From an uncultured Desulfobulbaceae bacterium (lineage in GTDB: Bacteria; Desulfobacterota; Desulfobulbia; Desulfobulbales; Desulfobulbaceae), in assembly GCA_947260045.1 (NCBI GenBank), contig CAMYOP010000053.1:1-13521 (forward strand): a DNA stretch of 13,521 nt, in the 5' to 3' direction. The translations under genes and the position numbers were made by a program. Below the pieces are notes generated by a model. That model saw only the letters and a list, made by a program, of their open reading frames with translations. It was not told where the DNA came from and did not search any database. How positions within the stretch are numbered: the stretch's first letter is position 1; each line of letters opens with the position of its first letter. Below are positions 6,507-13,166 of the stretch, one piece after another.

Positions 6507-7301
6507 TTGGAACTTACCGAAGACCTCATAAAAATTCTATTGGCAACCATCAGAGACGTGCTACCGATTATCACACTGATTGTCGGGTTTCAGCTTTTGG
6601 TCTTACGCCAGCCTATTCCCCATTTACGACGCCTCGTTGTCGGCGGCATTTATGTGGTCATTGGACTTTCTCTTTTTCTGGCTGGTCTTGAAAAAGCACT
6701 GTTTCCCCTGGGCAAAATAATGGCAGCCCAACTTTCTGATCCTTTCTTTGTTTATGGCACAAATGAACTCATCACAGTTGCAGATTGGAAGGCATATGGA
6801 TGGGTGTATCTTTTTGCAGCGATGATAGGATTTGCCACCACAGTTGCCGAACCATCTCTTATTGCTGTCGCCTATAAAGCCCACGAAGTTTCCGCCGGCA
6901 CAATCAGCCAATGGGGCCTGAGAATCACTGTTGCATTAGGAGTTGCATTTGGCATAAGCCTCGGGACCTTTCGTATAGTTACGGGTACACCTCTTTACAT
7001 GTATATCCTTGCCGGTTACATTATCGTTATCATTCAAACTTTATTTGCCCCCAAGAGTATCATTGCCCTGGCATACGACTCTGGAGGAGTTACAACTTCA
7101 ACCGTTACAGTTCCACTGGTCGCAGCTCTAGGTCTTGGCTTATCAGCAACAGTACCAGGTAGGAATCCGGCTATTGACGGCTTTGGTCTTATCGCTTTTG
7201 CCAGTCTTTTTCCAATAATTGCAGTAATGGGCTATGCACAGCTGATGCACTGCTTGTCTTTACGCAGTACAAAAAAAATGGAGAGAAGAAATGCGCTTTA
7301 A
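6507..7301 (+). CDS. DUF1538 family membrane protein, second copy
   Basis: This 264-residue paralogue of the preceding protein shows the same order of motifs: LPIITLIVGFQLLVLRQPIP (19-38), FATTVAEPSLIAVA with TTVAEP at 111-116, and AYDSGGVTTSTVTVP with GGVTTS at 193-198. It ends with the same GFGLIAFASLFP helix (225-236). It differs by an insertion around residues 78-97 and a basic tail (252-262). The start is TTG 6507, which is unusual but well supported: AGGAG at 6493-6497 lies nine bases upstream, and no in-frame ATG precedes the conserved block. The gene begins 18 bases after the first copy, and its last 11 bases overlap the P-II-like gene. The two copies probably form a heterodimer or act as two halves of one transporter. 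Many genomes carry DUF1538 as a single fused protein. Confidence 0.9.
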   Translation: MELTEDLIKILLATIRDVLPIITLIVGFQLLVLRQPIPHLRRLVVGGIYVVIGLSLFLAGLEKALFPLGKIMAAQLSDPFFVYGTNELITVADWKAYGWVYLFAAMIGFATTVAEPSLIAVAYKAHEVSAGTISQWGLRITVALGVAFGISLGTFRIVTGTPLYMYILAGYIIVIIQTLFAPKSIIALAYDSGGVTTSTVTVPLVAALGLGLSATVPGRNPAIDGFGLIAFASLFPIIAVMGYAQLMHCLSLRSTKKMERRNAL

Positions 7302-7638
7302 ACTTATCATATCTTCAGTAAAGCCTGATATCACGGACCAAATAGTTGATGCTGCAAAAGAAACAGGAGCGACAGGGGCAACAATTATTCCAGCCAGAGG
7401 AACCGGCATACATGAAGCAAAAACATTTTTTGGCCTTGTCCTGGAAGCACAAACAGATATTATTCTGTTACTTGTTGAAGAACATCTTGTTGCCAAAATT
7501 CTAGACAGCATAAAAAAAGCTGGTAAATTTGAAGAACCAGGAACGGGCATCGCTTTTGTACTTCCAGTGGAAAATGTTATCGGTCTGGAAAGCCAGATCG
7601 AAGCATTTAAAGATGAAGTGCGAGATAGCTATTTCTAA
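7291..7638 (+). CDS. P-II-like signalling protein, shortened T-loop
   Basis: This 115-residue protein has a ferredoxin-like P-II architecture. It contains a first strand FKLIISSVKPD, a helix ITDQIVDAAKETGATGA (14-30), and the strand/loop TIIPARGTGIHEAKTFFG (31-48). The paired strand QTDIILLLVEEHL (54-66), a second helix (66-78) and the closing loop GKFEEPGTGIAFVLPVENVIGL (78-99) follow. That loop corresponds to the GlnB segment containing GKIGDGKIFV. The T-loop region is much shorter than in GlnB and lacks its uridylylated tyrosine. P-II proteins bind adenine nucleotides or small ligands and gate membrane transporters. The start is ATG 7291 with GGAGAG at 7280-7285. It overlaps the end of the second DUF1538 gene by 11 bases, so translational coupling and a direct regulatory partnership are likely. 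I am confident of the fold and unsure of the ligand. Confidence 0.82.
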   Translation: MRFKLIISSVKPDITDQIVDAAKETGATGATIIPARGTGIHEAKTFFGLVLEAQTDIILLLVEEHLVAKILDSIKKAGKFEEPGTGIAFVLPVENVIGLESQIEAFKDEVRDSYF

Positions 7639-7669
7639 CAATCTTGCTCAAGTAATAGAAGAGCACCTG

Positions 7670-7698
7670 TCAGGGCTCTATCTGCACCAATGCCCTGA
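7670..7698 (+). repeat. Inverted repeat between P-II-like and CBS genes
   Basis: TCAGGGC (7670-7676) and GCCCTGA (7692-7698) form a 7-bp stem with a 15-base loop inside the 128-base gap. No T-run follows. It could attenuate or stabilise the mRNA between the two genes. Confidence 0.4.
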
Positions 7699-7766
7699 TC
7701 GCTAGCTCAAATTTACGAGTCTATCTACCTTATACAGTAACACTTCTATTCAAGAAGGAGAAAATT

Positions 7767-8171
7767 ATGACACCTGCTGGTAATTCCATTATACGGGCAA
7801 AAGATGTAATGCAAAAAAAGCTGGTAATCATTGACGGTATGATGACCGTTCGAGATGCAGCAGCCAAAATGCGCTCCGAAAAGACCCCATGCCTGCTCGT
7901 TGAAAAACGCAATGATGACGATGCCTGGGGTATAGTAGTTGTCCAGGATTTTGTTAAAGGAGTGATACTGGAAGGTCGTTCACCTTCCGATGTAAACGTC
8001 TATGAGATTATGAGCAAACCGATAATCACCGTACCTGCTGATATGGACATACGATATGTAGCTCGCTTGATTTACCGGGCTGGCATAAGAAGAGCTCCGG
8101 TTGAAGACAGAGGAGAACTCATTGGGATGGTTTCTCTTACCTCTCTCATTTTAGACAACGAACTTTTTTAG
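7767..8171 (+). CDS. Twin CBS-domain protein
   Basis: A 134-residue soluble protein made almost entirely of a tandem CBS pair (Bateman module). The first CBS domain spans about 11-67 (AKDVMQKKLVIIDGMMTVRDAA ... WGIVVVQDFVKGV). The second spans about 78-130 (VYEIMSKPIITVPADMDIRYVARLIYRAGIRRAPV ... ELIGMVSLTSLI). Such modules bind AMP, ATP or related adenine ligands and adjust the activity of a partner channel, transporter or enzyme. The start is ATG 7767 with AAGGAG at 7755-7760. It follows the DUF1538-DUF1538-P-II-like cluster on the same strand after a 128-base gap. I infer that it is a second sensor for that transporter, although separate transcription is possible. No terminator is evident downstream before the convergent acyl-CoA dehydrogenase gene. 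Confidence 0.9.
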   Translation: MTPAGNSIIRAKDVMQKKLVIIDGMMTVRDAAAKMRSEKTPCLLVEKRNDDDAWGIVVVQDFVKGVILEGRSPSDVNVYEIMSKPIITVPADMDIRYVARLIYRAGIRRAPVEDRGELIGMVSLTSLILDNELF

Positions 8172-8266
8172 CAGCTGGTCATGAATATGGGCATAGGCTT
8201 ATTTTTTGATTGAATGCCGTGAAGTGAAACTTTGAGGGTGATGCTTGTTGCTGCAGGAAAAGCTCT

Positions 8267-9409
8267 CTATTTTAAGAGTTCTCTTGCAATAACCATTTTT
8301 TGAACCTCTGATGTGCCTTCATATATCTCAGTAACTTTTGCATCTCTATAGAGCCGTTCAACTTTAAAATTCTTCAAATACCCATAACCTCCATGTATTT
8401 GGACAGCCATATTGGCAGCCTCAACAGCTACTCTTGAGGCAAACAGCTTTGCCATTGATGATTCTTTTATAAATGGCAAGCCCTGTCCTATCCTCCAGGC
8501 AGCATCATATACGGACAACCTTGCCGCCCTGATCTTTGTTGCCATTTCGGCAAGCATCCACTGTATACCCTGGAACTGGCCAATTGATTTACCAAACTGG
8601 TGACGCTCTTTTGCGTACCTTAGTGACTGGCTTAGAGCAGCTTCAGCAATACCTATTGCCTGGGCGGCAATACCAAGACGTGACCGATTCAGAGTGTCCA
8701 TGATAATGGCAAAACCATTATTCTCTGTACCTAAGAGATTCTCTTTTGGCACTTGAACATTTTGCAGAATCATCGGAGTGGTGTCAGACATCCTGATTCC
8801 CATTTTGTCGAGTTTTTTGCCTGCTGAAAATCCAGGCATGGCTTTCTCAAGGATAAAACAAGTCATGCCTTTGGGACCAGTGCTCTTTAAATCTGTTTTC
8901 AAGGCAGTGATCATTAGATCGGCAATGGAGCCGTTGGTAATGAACATCTTCGAACCATTAACGACATACTTGCTTCCCACAAGTTCTGCAGTAGACCTGA
9001 TTGAAGCAGCATCTGAACCGGCTTCTGCTTCGGTGAGACCAAAACAACCAATAATTTCTCCTGAGGCGAGTTTTGGCAGGTATTTTTCTTTTTGCTCCCT
9101 GCTGCCGTATTCCATCAAAGGGTAGATTACCAGGGAATTTTGCACAGAAATCATGACTCCGACTGCCGCAGATACCTTTGACAACTCTTCAATGGCAAGG
9201 ATAAGAGTGAGTGCATCTACACCTTTGCCACCATACTCTTCTGGAGCATAGAGACCAAACAGGCCAAATTTTCTGCATTTCTCTATTATCTGTTGAGGGA
9301 TTTCCTGCTTTTCATCGGATTCTCTGCAAAAAGGTTCAATCTCTTTTTCTGCAAATTTTTCAATACTTTTCTGGAGTTCAATCTGCGATTTGCTCAGTGT
9401 AAAATCCAT
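8267..9409 (-). CDS. Acyl-CoA dehydrogenase
   Basis: A 380-residue FAD-dependent acyl-CoA dehydrogenase of usual length. It introduces the C2-C3 double bond into an acyl-CoA and passes electrons to electron-transfer flavoprotein. The all-alpha N-terminal domain, the middle beta domain and the C-terminal helical domain are all recognisable. Signature 1 is GCFGLTEAEAGSDAASIRST (about 121-140). The C-terminal part has AVQIHGGYGYLKNF and RLYRDAKVTEIYEGTSEVQ, in which Glu364 is the catalytic base in the short/medium-chain position. The start is ATG 9409 with GAGAAG a few bases upstream. It is the last gene of a minus-strand set, 76 bases after the MDR dehydrogenase gene. Chain-length preference cannot be fixed by eye. 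It resembles short-chain (butyryl-CoA-like) or branched-chain enzymes. No electron-transfer flavoprotein gene lies in the window. Confidence 0.95.
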   Translation of the reverse strand: MDFTLSKSQIELQKSIEKFAEKEIEPFCRESDEKQEIPQQIIEKCRKFGLFGLYAPEEYGGKGVDALTLILAIEELSKVSAAVGVMISVQNSLVIYPLMEYGSREQKEKYLPKLASGEIIGCFGLTEAEAGSDAASIRSTAELVGSKYVVNGSKMFITNGSIADLMITALKTDLKSTGPKGMTCFILEKAMPGFSAGKKLDKMGIRMSDTTPMILQNVQVPKENLLGTENNGFAIIMDTLNRSRLGIAAQAIGIAEAALSQSLRYAKERHQFGKSIGQFQGIQWMLAEMATKIRAARLSVYDAAWRIGQGLPFIKESSMAKLFASRVAVEAANMAVQIHGGYGYLKNFKVERLYRDAKVTEIYEGTSEVQKMVIARELLK

Positions 9410-9485
9410 GACATTCTTCTCTATAAGTAAAGTGAGGTTTAGGACCTATTTGATGCAGAAATTTTCTGCCATGTCTCAGCTAAGC

Positions 9486-10517
9486 TCAAGGAGTGACAAT
9501 AATTTTCCCCATCTGCTGACCTGATTCCAACCTGCCCATTGCTTCAGCAATATTTTCAAGAGGATATTGATGATCCAAGACAGGTTTCAACTTTCCCTCA
9601 AAAACCAGATTCATAACGGTTTTATAATCATCCAGCGTACCAACCGATGAGCCGATTAGTGAAAGATGCTTCCAAAAAATGAAACGATTGTCTATTTCAA
9701 GATGCGGACCCGATGTGTTGCCAACAGTGAGAACCCGCCCGCCTTTCCGGACACACTTCAAACTTTGCGACATGGTCGCCGCCCCAACGTTATCGACAAC
9801 GACATCCACGCCCTTTTTTCCAGTATGAGTATATACTGCCTTTGCCCAATCCTTTTCAGTGGACCTGTCAATCAGTACGTCGGCTCCCATAGTAGCTGCA
9901 AAATCCAGCTTACTGGGGCTGGAGCCAAGAACGTATACCTTTGCCCCGATATATTTAGCAAGCTGAATAGAGGCAGTATTGACGCCTCCTGAAGCACCAA
10001 TCACTAAAAGAGATTCACCTCTCTGCAGTCCACCCCGAGTGATGAGCGAATGCCATGCAGTCAGATAGACTAAACCAGCGGCAGCGGCTTCCGGAAAGCT
10101 GATGTGCTCAGGTAATGAGATAAGATTTTGAGAGGGAACAGTGATATATTCTGCAAAAGTACCGCTGATGGTTTCTCCGAGCAAGTGCCACTTGCCACAG
10201 AGATTTTGTTTTCCTGCCAGACAATAAGGACAGTTACCACAATAGATGACAGGATAGATGGCAACCCTGTCACCAATAGCAAAGGTACTGCTCCCTTCTC
10301 CTTGAGAAGAAATCACACCAGCGGCGTCCGTGCCAAAGACATGGGGGAAGGTCAACTTCAAGCCTGGCCAACCTTCACGCACCCAGAGATCAAGCCGATT
10401 TAAGGCTGCAGCCTGAACCTTCACCTGAACTTCACCTGAACCTGACTGCGGAGTTGACAAGTCTCCATACTCCACAACGTCAAAATTCCCATGGCTTCGC
10501 ATAAAGACAGCTTTCAT
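9486..10517 (-). CDS. Zinc-type medium-chain dehydrogenase/reductase (MDR) with structural zinc only
   Basis: A 343-residue MDR-superfamily oxidoreductase with an N-terminal GroES-like domain and a C-terminal Rossmann domain (about 165-300). The four structural-zinc cysteines are present (Cys93, Cys96, Cys99, Cys107 in CGNCPYC...C). The catalytic zinc site is not. Where alcohol dehydrogenases have Cys and GHE, this protein has LNRLDL (39-44) and FGTDAAG (61-67). The nucleotide loop is GASGGVN (174-180), with Asn at the third glycine position. This suggests a quinone-oxidoreductase- or enoyl-reductase-like NAD(P)H enzyme rather than a zinc alcohol dehydrogenase. The start is ATG 10517 with GAGGG seven bases upstream. 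It lies between the hydroxyacyl-CoA and acyl-CoA dehydrogenase genes on the same strand, which points to a role in acyl or aldehyde conversion in that pathway. The exact substrate is unknown. Confidence 0.88.
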   Translation of the reverse strand: MKAVFMRSHGNFDVVEYGDLSTPQSGSGEVQVKVQAAALNRLDLWVREGWPGLKLTFPHVFGTDAAGVISSQGEGSSTFAIGDRVAIYPVIYCGNCPYCLAGKQNLCGKWHLLGETISGTFAEYITVPSQNLISLPEHISFPEAAAAGLVYLTAWHSLITRGGLQRGESLLVIGASGGVNTASIQLAKYIGAKVYVLGSSPSKLDFAATMGADVLIDRSTEKDWAKAVYTHTGKKGVDVVVDNVGAATMSQSLKCVRKGGRVLTVGNTSGPHLEIDNRFIFWKHLSLIGSSVGTLDDYKTVMNLVFEGKLKPVLDHQYPLENIAEAMGRLESGQQMGKIIVTP

Positions 10518-10668
10518 GGTAGCACCCTCAACTAATCTGAAGAAAATGAAATCGATTTATTTCTTATCCGGAAAGTCGAATACTTTGTGGATGTTAGAAA
10601 TGATTGTTTCCAGTTCGGCAACGAGGATATTTTGAGAAGCTCTAGGAAAACGAGGAGTTACACGGAGG

Positions 10669-10682
10669 CGTATAATTATACG
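10669..10682. promoter_or_regulatory. 14-bp perfect palindrome, candidate operator
   Basis: CGTATAATTATACG is its own reverse complement. It lies about 150 bases upstream of the MDR dehydrogenase start and 64 bases past the end of the 3-hydroxyacyl-CoA dehydrogenase gene, in a 228-base gap. It contains TATAAT on both strands. A dimeric repressor site is the natural reading. No regulator gene is in the window. Confidence 0.4.
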
Positions 10683-10745
10683 TCGCACAAGGAACCCCAC
10701 AGTTTGACACCGAGATTCACAAAATAGACCGTTTCCGGATGAAAT

Positions 10746-11612
10746 CTATTTATCACCTCCAGGCCCATACTCATAAAACCCCTTCCCACTTTTTTTGCCA
10801 AGCCAACCTGCCTTCACCATTTTACGGAGCAAGGGGCAAGGCCTGTATTTACTATCAGCAAAGCCGTCATGGAGTACTTCCATAATAGCCAGGCAGGTAT
10901 CAAGACCGATGAAATCAGCAAGGGCCAATGGACCCATGGGATGATTCATACCTAGACGCATGACCTGATCAACTGCTTCTGCTTCGGCAACTCCTTCATG
11001 GACGCAGCAAATAGCTTCGTTTATCATGGGCATAAGCACTCTATTGCTGACAAATCCTGGAGAATCATTCACTGCTACGGGTTGTTTGCCAAAACGCAAG
11101 GCTAAATCAAAAACGATCTGAAACGTTTCGTCGCTGGTGGCAATACCCCTGATGACCTCAACCAGGACCATTTTCGTAACTGGATTCATAAAGTGCATGC
11201 CAATGACCCTGTCTGGCCTATTTGTCCTGGCAGCAAGCTCAGTTATGGGAAGTGAGGAGGTGTTGCTTGCCAGAATTGTATGAGCTGGGGCAAGAGAGCT
11301 TAAGGTCTCAAAGATGTTGGCTTTTACGGACATTTTTTCATAGGCTGCCTCAATGACACAATCAACCTTGGCAACATCTTCCAGGGTGGTTGATGGGGAG
11401 ATATGTGACAAGGTCGTTTCCAGGGTATCCTGGCTTATTGTCCCTTTTGTCAGCTGACGCTCAAGCAATTGGGTCAATTTTTCCAGAGACTTGTCCAAAA
11501 AGTGTTTTTCAACATCATTGAGCACTACCTGCAATCCTGATTGGGCCGCTACCAGGGCAATACCGCTTCCCATCTGTCCTGCACCGACAACCATTATGGT
11601 CTTAATCTGCAT
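10746..11612 (-). CDS. 3-hydroxyacyl-CoA (3-hydroxybutyryl-CoA) dehydrogenase
   Basis: From ATG 11612 this is a 288-residue NAD-dependent dehydrogenase of the stand-alone HBD type. It interconverts 3-hydroxyacyl-CoA and 3-oxoacyl-CoA. The Rossmann motif GAGQMG is at 10-15. Catalytic and binding residues fall at the family spacing: Ser119 (SNTSS), His140 (GMHFMNP), Glu152 (LVEV) and Asn190 (DSPGFVSN). The C-terminal domain has NHPMGPLALADFIGLD (223-238) and ends GKKSGKGFYEY. I prefer ATG 11612 over ATG 11618 because GGAG at 11621-11624 is eight bases from the former and only two from the latter. The gene is divergent from the thiolase across a 208-base gap and leads the minus-strand set. In beta-oxidation it would make the substrate for that thiolase. 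In butyrate synthesis it would work in the reverse direction. Confidence 0.95.
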   Translation of the reverse strand: MQIKTIMVVGAGQMGSGIALVAAQSGLQVVLNDVEKHFLDKSLEKLTQLLERQLTKGTISQDTLETTLSHISPSTTLEDVAKVDCVIEAAYEKMSVKANIFETLSSLAPAHTILASNTSSLPITELAARTNRPDRVIGMHFMNPVTKMVLVEVIRGIATSDETFQIVFDLALRFGKQPVAVNDSPGFVSNRVLMPMINEAICCVHEGVAEAEAVDQVMRLGMNHPMGPLALADFIGLDTCLAIMEVLHDGFADSKYRPCPLLRKMVKAGWLGKKSGKGFYEYGPGGDK

Positions 11613-11676
11613 TGTCATTTCTCCAGGTAAATAAATAATCTCCTATTGCCCTTCTAGAAAATAGTAGCATATTATT

Positions 11677-11692
11677 AGGGGGATGTGTTGCA
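11677..11692 (+). promoter_or_regulatory. Weak sigma-54-like element in the divergent promoter region
   Basis: GG at 11678-11679 and GC at 11690-11691 have the 10-base separation of a -24/-12 promoter, and the -12 part reads TTGCA. The -24 part (AGGGGG) does not match the usual TGGCAC, so this is only a candidate for driving the thiolase gene. Confidence 0.2.
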
Positions 11693-11820
11693 CATAAATT
11701 TTCCATGAATAACTCATCCTTTTTATGCGGAAACATCCATTATCTGTTTGGCAGGGTGTATCGGGTGATGACCCAGTGACTCAGACATACTCTGCAAAAA
11801 ATGATCAGGAGGGATTAACA

Positions 11821-13017
11821 ATGCCTCATAAAAAGACAGAAGATATCTTCATCATAGAGCCTCTACGCACTCCATTTGGCTCTTTTGGAGGGAGTCTCTC
11901 AGATGTACCTGCTCCTGTTCTGGCTTCCCACGTGATCAAGGAAATAGTCACAAGAACGCAAGTGCCCGCCAAGTCAATCGATGAGGTCATTATCGGTCAG
12001 GTTCTTCAAGGTGGTTCAGGTCAGGCTCCAGCCAGGCAAGCCCTGCGACTGGCAGGCTTACCAGACCATATTCCTGCCATGACTATCAATAAAGTATGCG
12101 GCAGCGGTCTTAAAGCCATGATGCTTGCCTCAGATAGTATCCGTGCCGGAGAATCTGAAATAGTCATTGCTGGAGGCATGGAAAACATGTCTCTGGCACC
12201 ATATTTTTTACCAAAAAGCAGGTTCGGTAAACGGATGGGTCATCGTCAGATACTTGATATGATGATTTATGACGGACTGCAGGATGCATACTCTGGCACT
12301 CACATGGGCGAGATTACCGAGGCCTGGATAGATAAGCACCAATTAACCCGCAGAGAGCAGGATGAATACGCTATTCGTTCTTTTCAGCTGGCCCAGGCTG
12401 CTATGAAAAATGGACTCCTCCAGGAAGAGTTGGTGTATGTAGAAAAAAAGATACGTAAAGGCAGTGTTGTCGTGTCTGAGGATGAAGAGCCAATGCGGGT
12501 CGATTTCAACAAACTCATGAGCCTGCCAAGTGCTTTTAGACAAAACGGTACCATTACAGCAGCCAACGCCAGCACAATCAGTGATGGTGCAGCCCTTGCC
12601 TTAGTCGCAGGACAAGAGGCAGTTGAAAAATACAATCTTCAGCCAGTAGCCAAGCTGGTGACCTCTGCAACTGTTGGAATGGCACCAGATCTCTTTCCCG
12701 AGACAGATGTGCATGGGATTGAGAAACTGGTACAAAAAGCTGGTCTGGACATGGGGGACATAGGACTCTTTGAAATCAATGAAGCTTTTGCAGCCGTGGT
12801 CCTGCTCACTATTCAGATGCTCAAGCTGGATATCTCCAAAGTCAATGTTAACGGTGGTGCAGTTGCACTGGGACACCCAATTGGTGCCAGTGGCGGCAGG
12901 CTGGTCGCAGCCTTGACTAGAGAAATGAAAAGACGCAATGAAAGATACGGTATAGTGACACTCTTCCTGGGAGGCGGTGAAGCAGTGGCCTCTCTGTTTG
13001 AGCTTGTGGATGGATAA
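11821..13017 (+). CDS. Thiolase (acetyl-CoA C-acyltransferase family) with atypical second active site
   Basis: From ATG 11821 this is a 398-residue thiolase of normal length. It would cleave 3-oxoacyl-CoA with CoA or, in reverse, condense acetyl-CoA. The nucleophile is Cys93 in NKVCGSGLKAM. The NEAFA motif is at 320-324, and the catalytic His352 is in GHPIGASGGR. The fourth motif, normally CxGGG, reads TLFLGGGEA. Phe382 stands where the acid/base Cys is expected, while the three glycines are kept. The codon at 12964-12966 is TTC, one base from TGC. I chose ATG 11821 because AGGAGGG lies at 11807-11813, seven bases upstream. An ATG at 11725 would add 32 residues not found in the family. It is divergent from 3-hydroxyacyl-CoA dehydrogenase, with which it should share the pathway, and no downstream partner gene is visible. 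Confidence 0.92.
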   Translation: MPHKKTEDIFIIEPLRTPFGSFGGSLSDVPAPVLASHVIKEIVTRTQVPAKSIDEVIIGQVLQGGSGQAPARQALRLAGLPDHIPAMTINKVCGSGLKAMMLASDSIRAGESEIVIAGGMENMSLAPYFLPKSRFGKRMGHRQILDMMIYDGLQDAYSGTHMGEITEAWIDKHQLTRREQDEYAIRSFQLAQAAMKNGLLQEELVYVEKKIRKGSVVVSEDEEPMRVDFNKLMSLPSAFRQNGTITAANASTISDGAALALVAGQEAVEKYNLQPVAKLVTSATVGMAPDLFPETDVHGIEKLVQKAGLDMGDIGLFEINEAFAAVVLLTIQMLKLDISKVNVNGGAVALGHPIGASGGRLVAALTREMKRRNERYGIVTLFLGGGEAVASLFELVDG

Positions 13018-13060
13018 GTTATCTGCTTCAAGCATCAGACTATTATTTTTAATGCCTTTT

Positions 13061-13079
13061 AAGAAACCTCAAGTTTCTT
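13061..13079 (+). terminator. Weak terminator-like hairpin after thiolase
   Basis: AAGAAAC (13061-13067) pairs with GTTTCTT (13073-13079) around a 5-base loop, 43 bases past the thiolase stop. The stem is AT-rich and the following T-run is short (TTTC), so efficiency would be modest. Confidence 0.4.
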
Positions 13080-13142
13080 TCACACCGAAGAAATACAACA
13101 ATTTTCATCTCGACTTTTGAATTAGTTTGCTTGTGATTAACT

Positions 13143-13166
13143 GCAACATAATGGCTTTTATGTTGC
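13143..13166. repeat. 9-bp perfect hairpin
   Basis: GCAACATAA (13143-13151) and TTATGTTGC (13158-13166) form a perfect stem with loop TGGCTT. It is followed by a pyrimidine-rich but interrupted tract, so it could be a second, weaker terminator or an RNA stability element. Confidence 0.5.

Noticed and set aside
8172..8266. Terminator between the convergent CBS and acyl-CoA dehydrogenase genes
   Set aside because: There is a T-run (8200-8208), but no stable GC-rich stem precedes it on either strand.
11725..11820. N-terminal extension of the thiolase from an upstream ATG
   Set aside because: The 32 extra residues have no family counterpart, and a near-perfect AGGAGGG sits seven bases before ATG 11821.
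12601..13035. Minus-strand open frame of 144 codons opposite the thiolase
   Set aside because: It is a shadow of the thiolase coding frame, with no motifs and no ribosome site.
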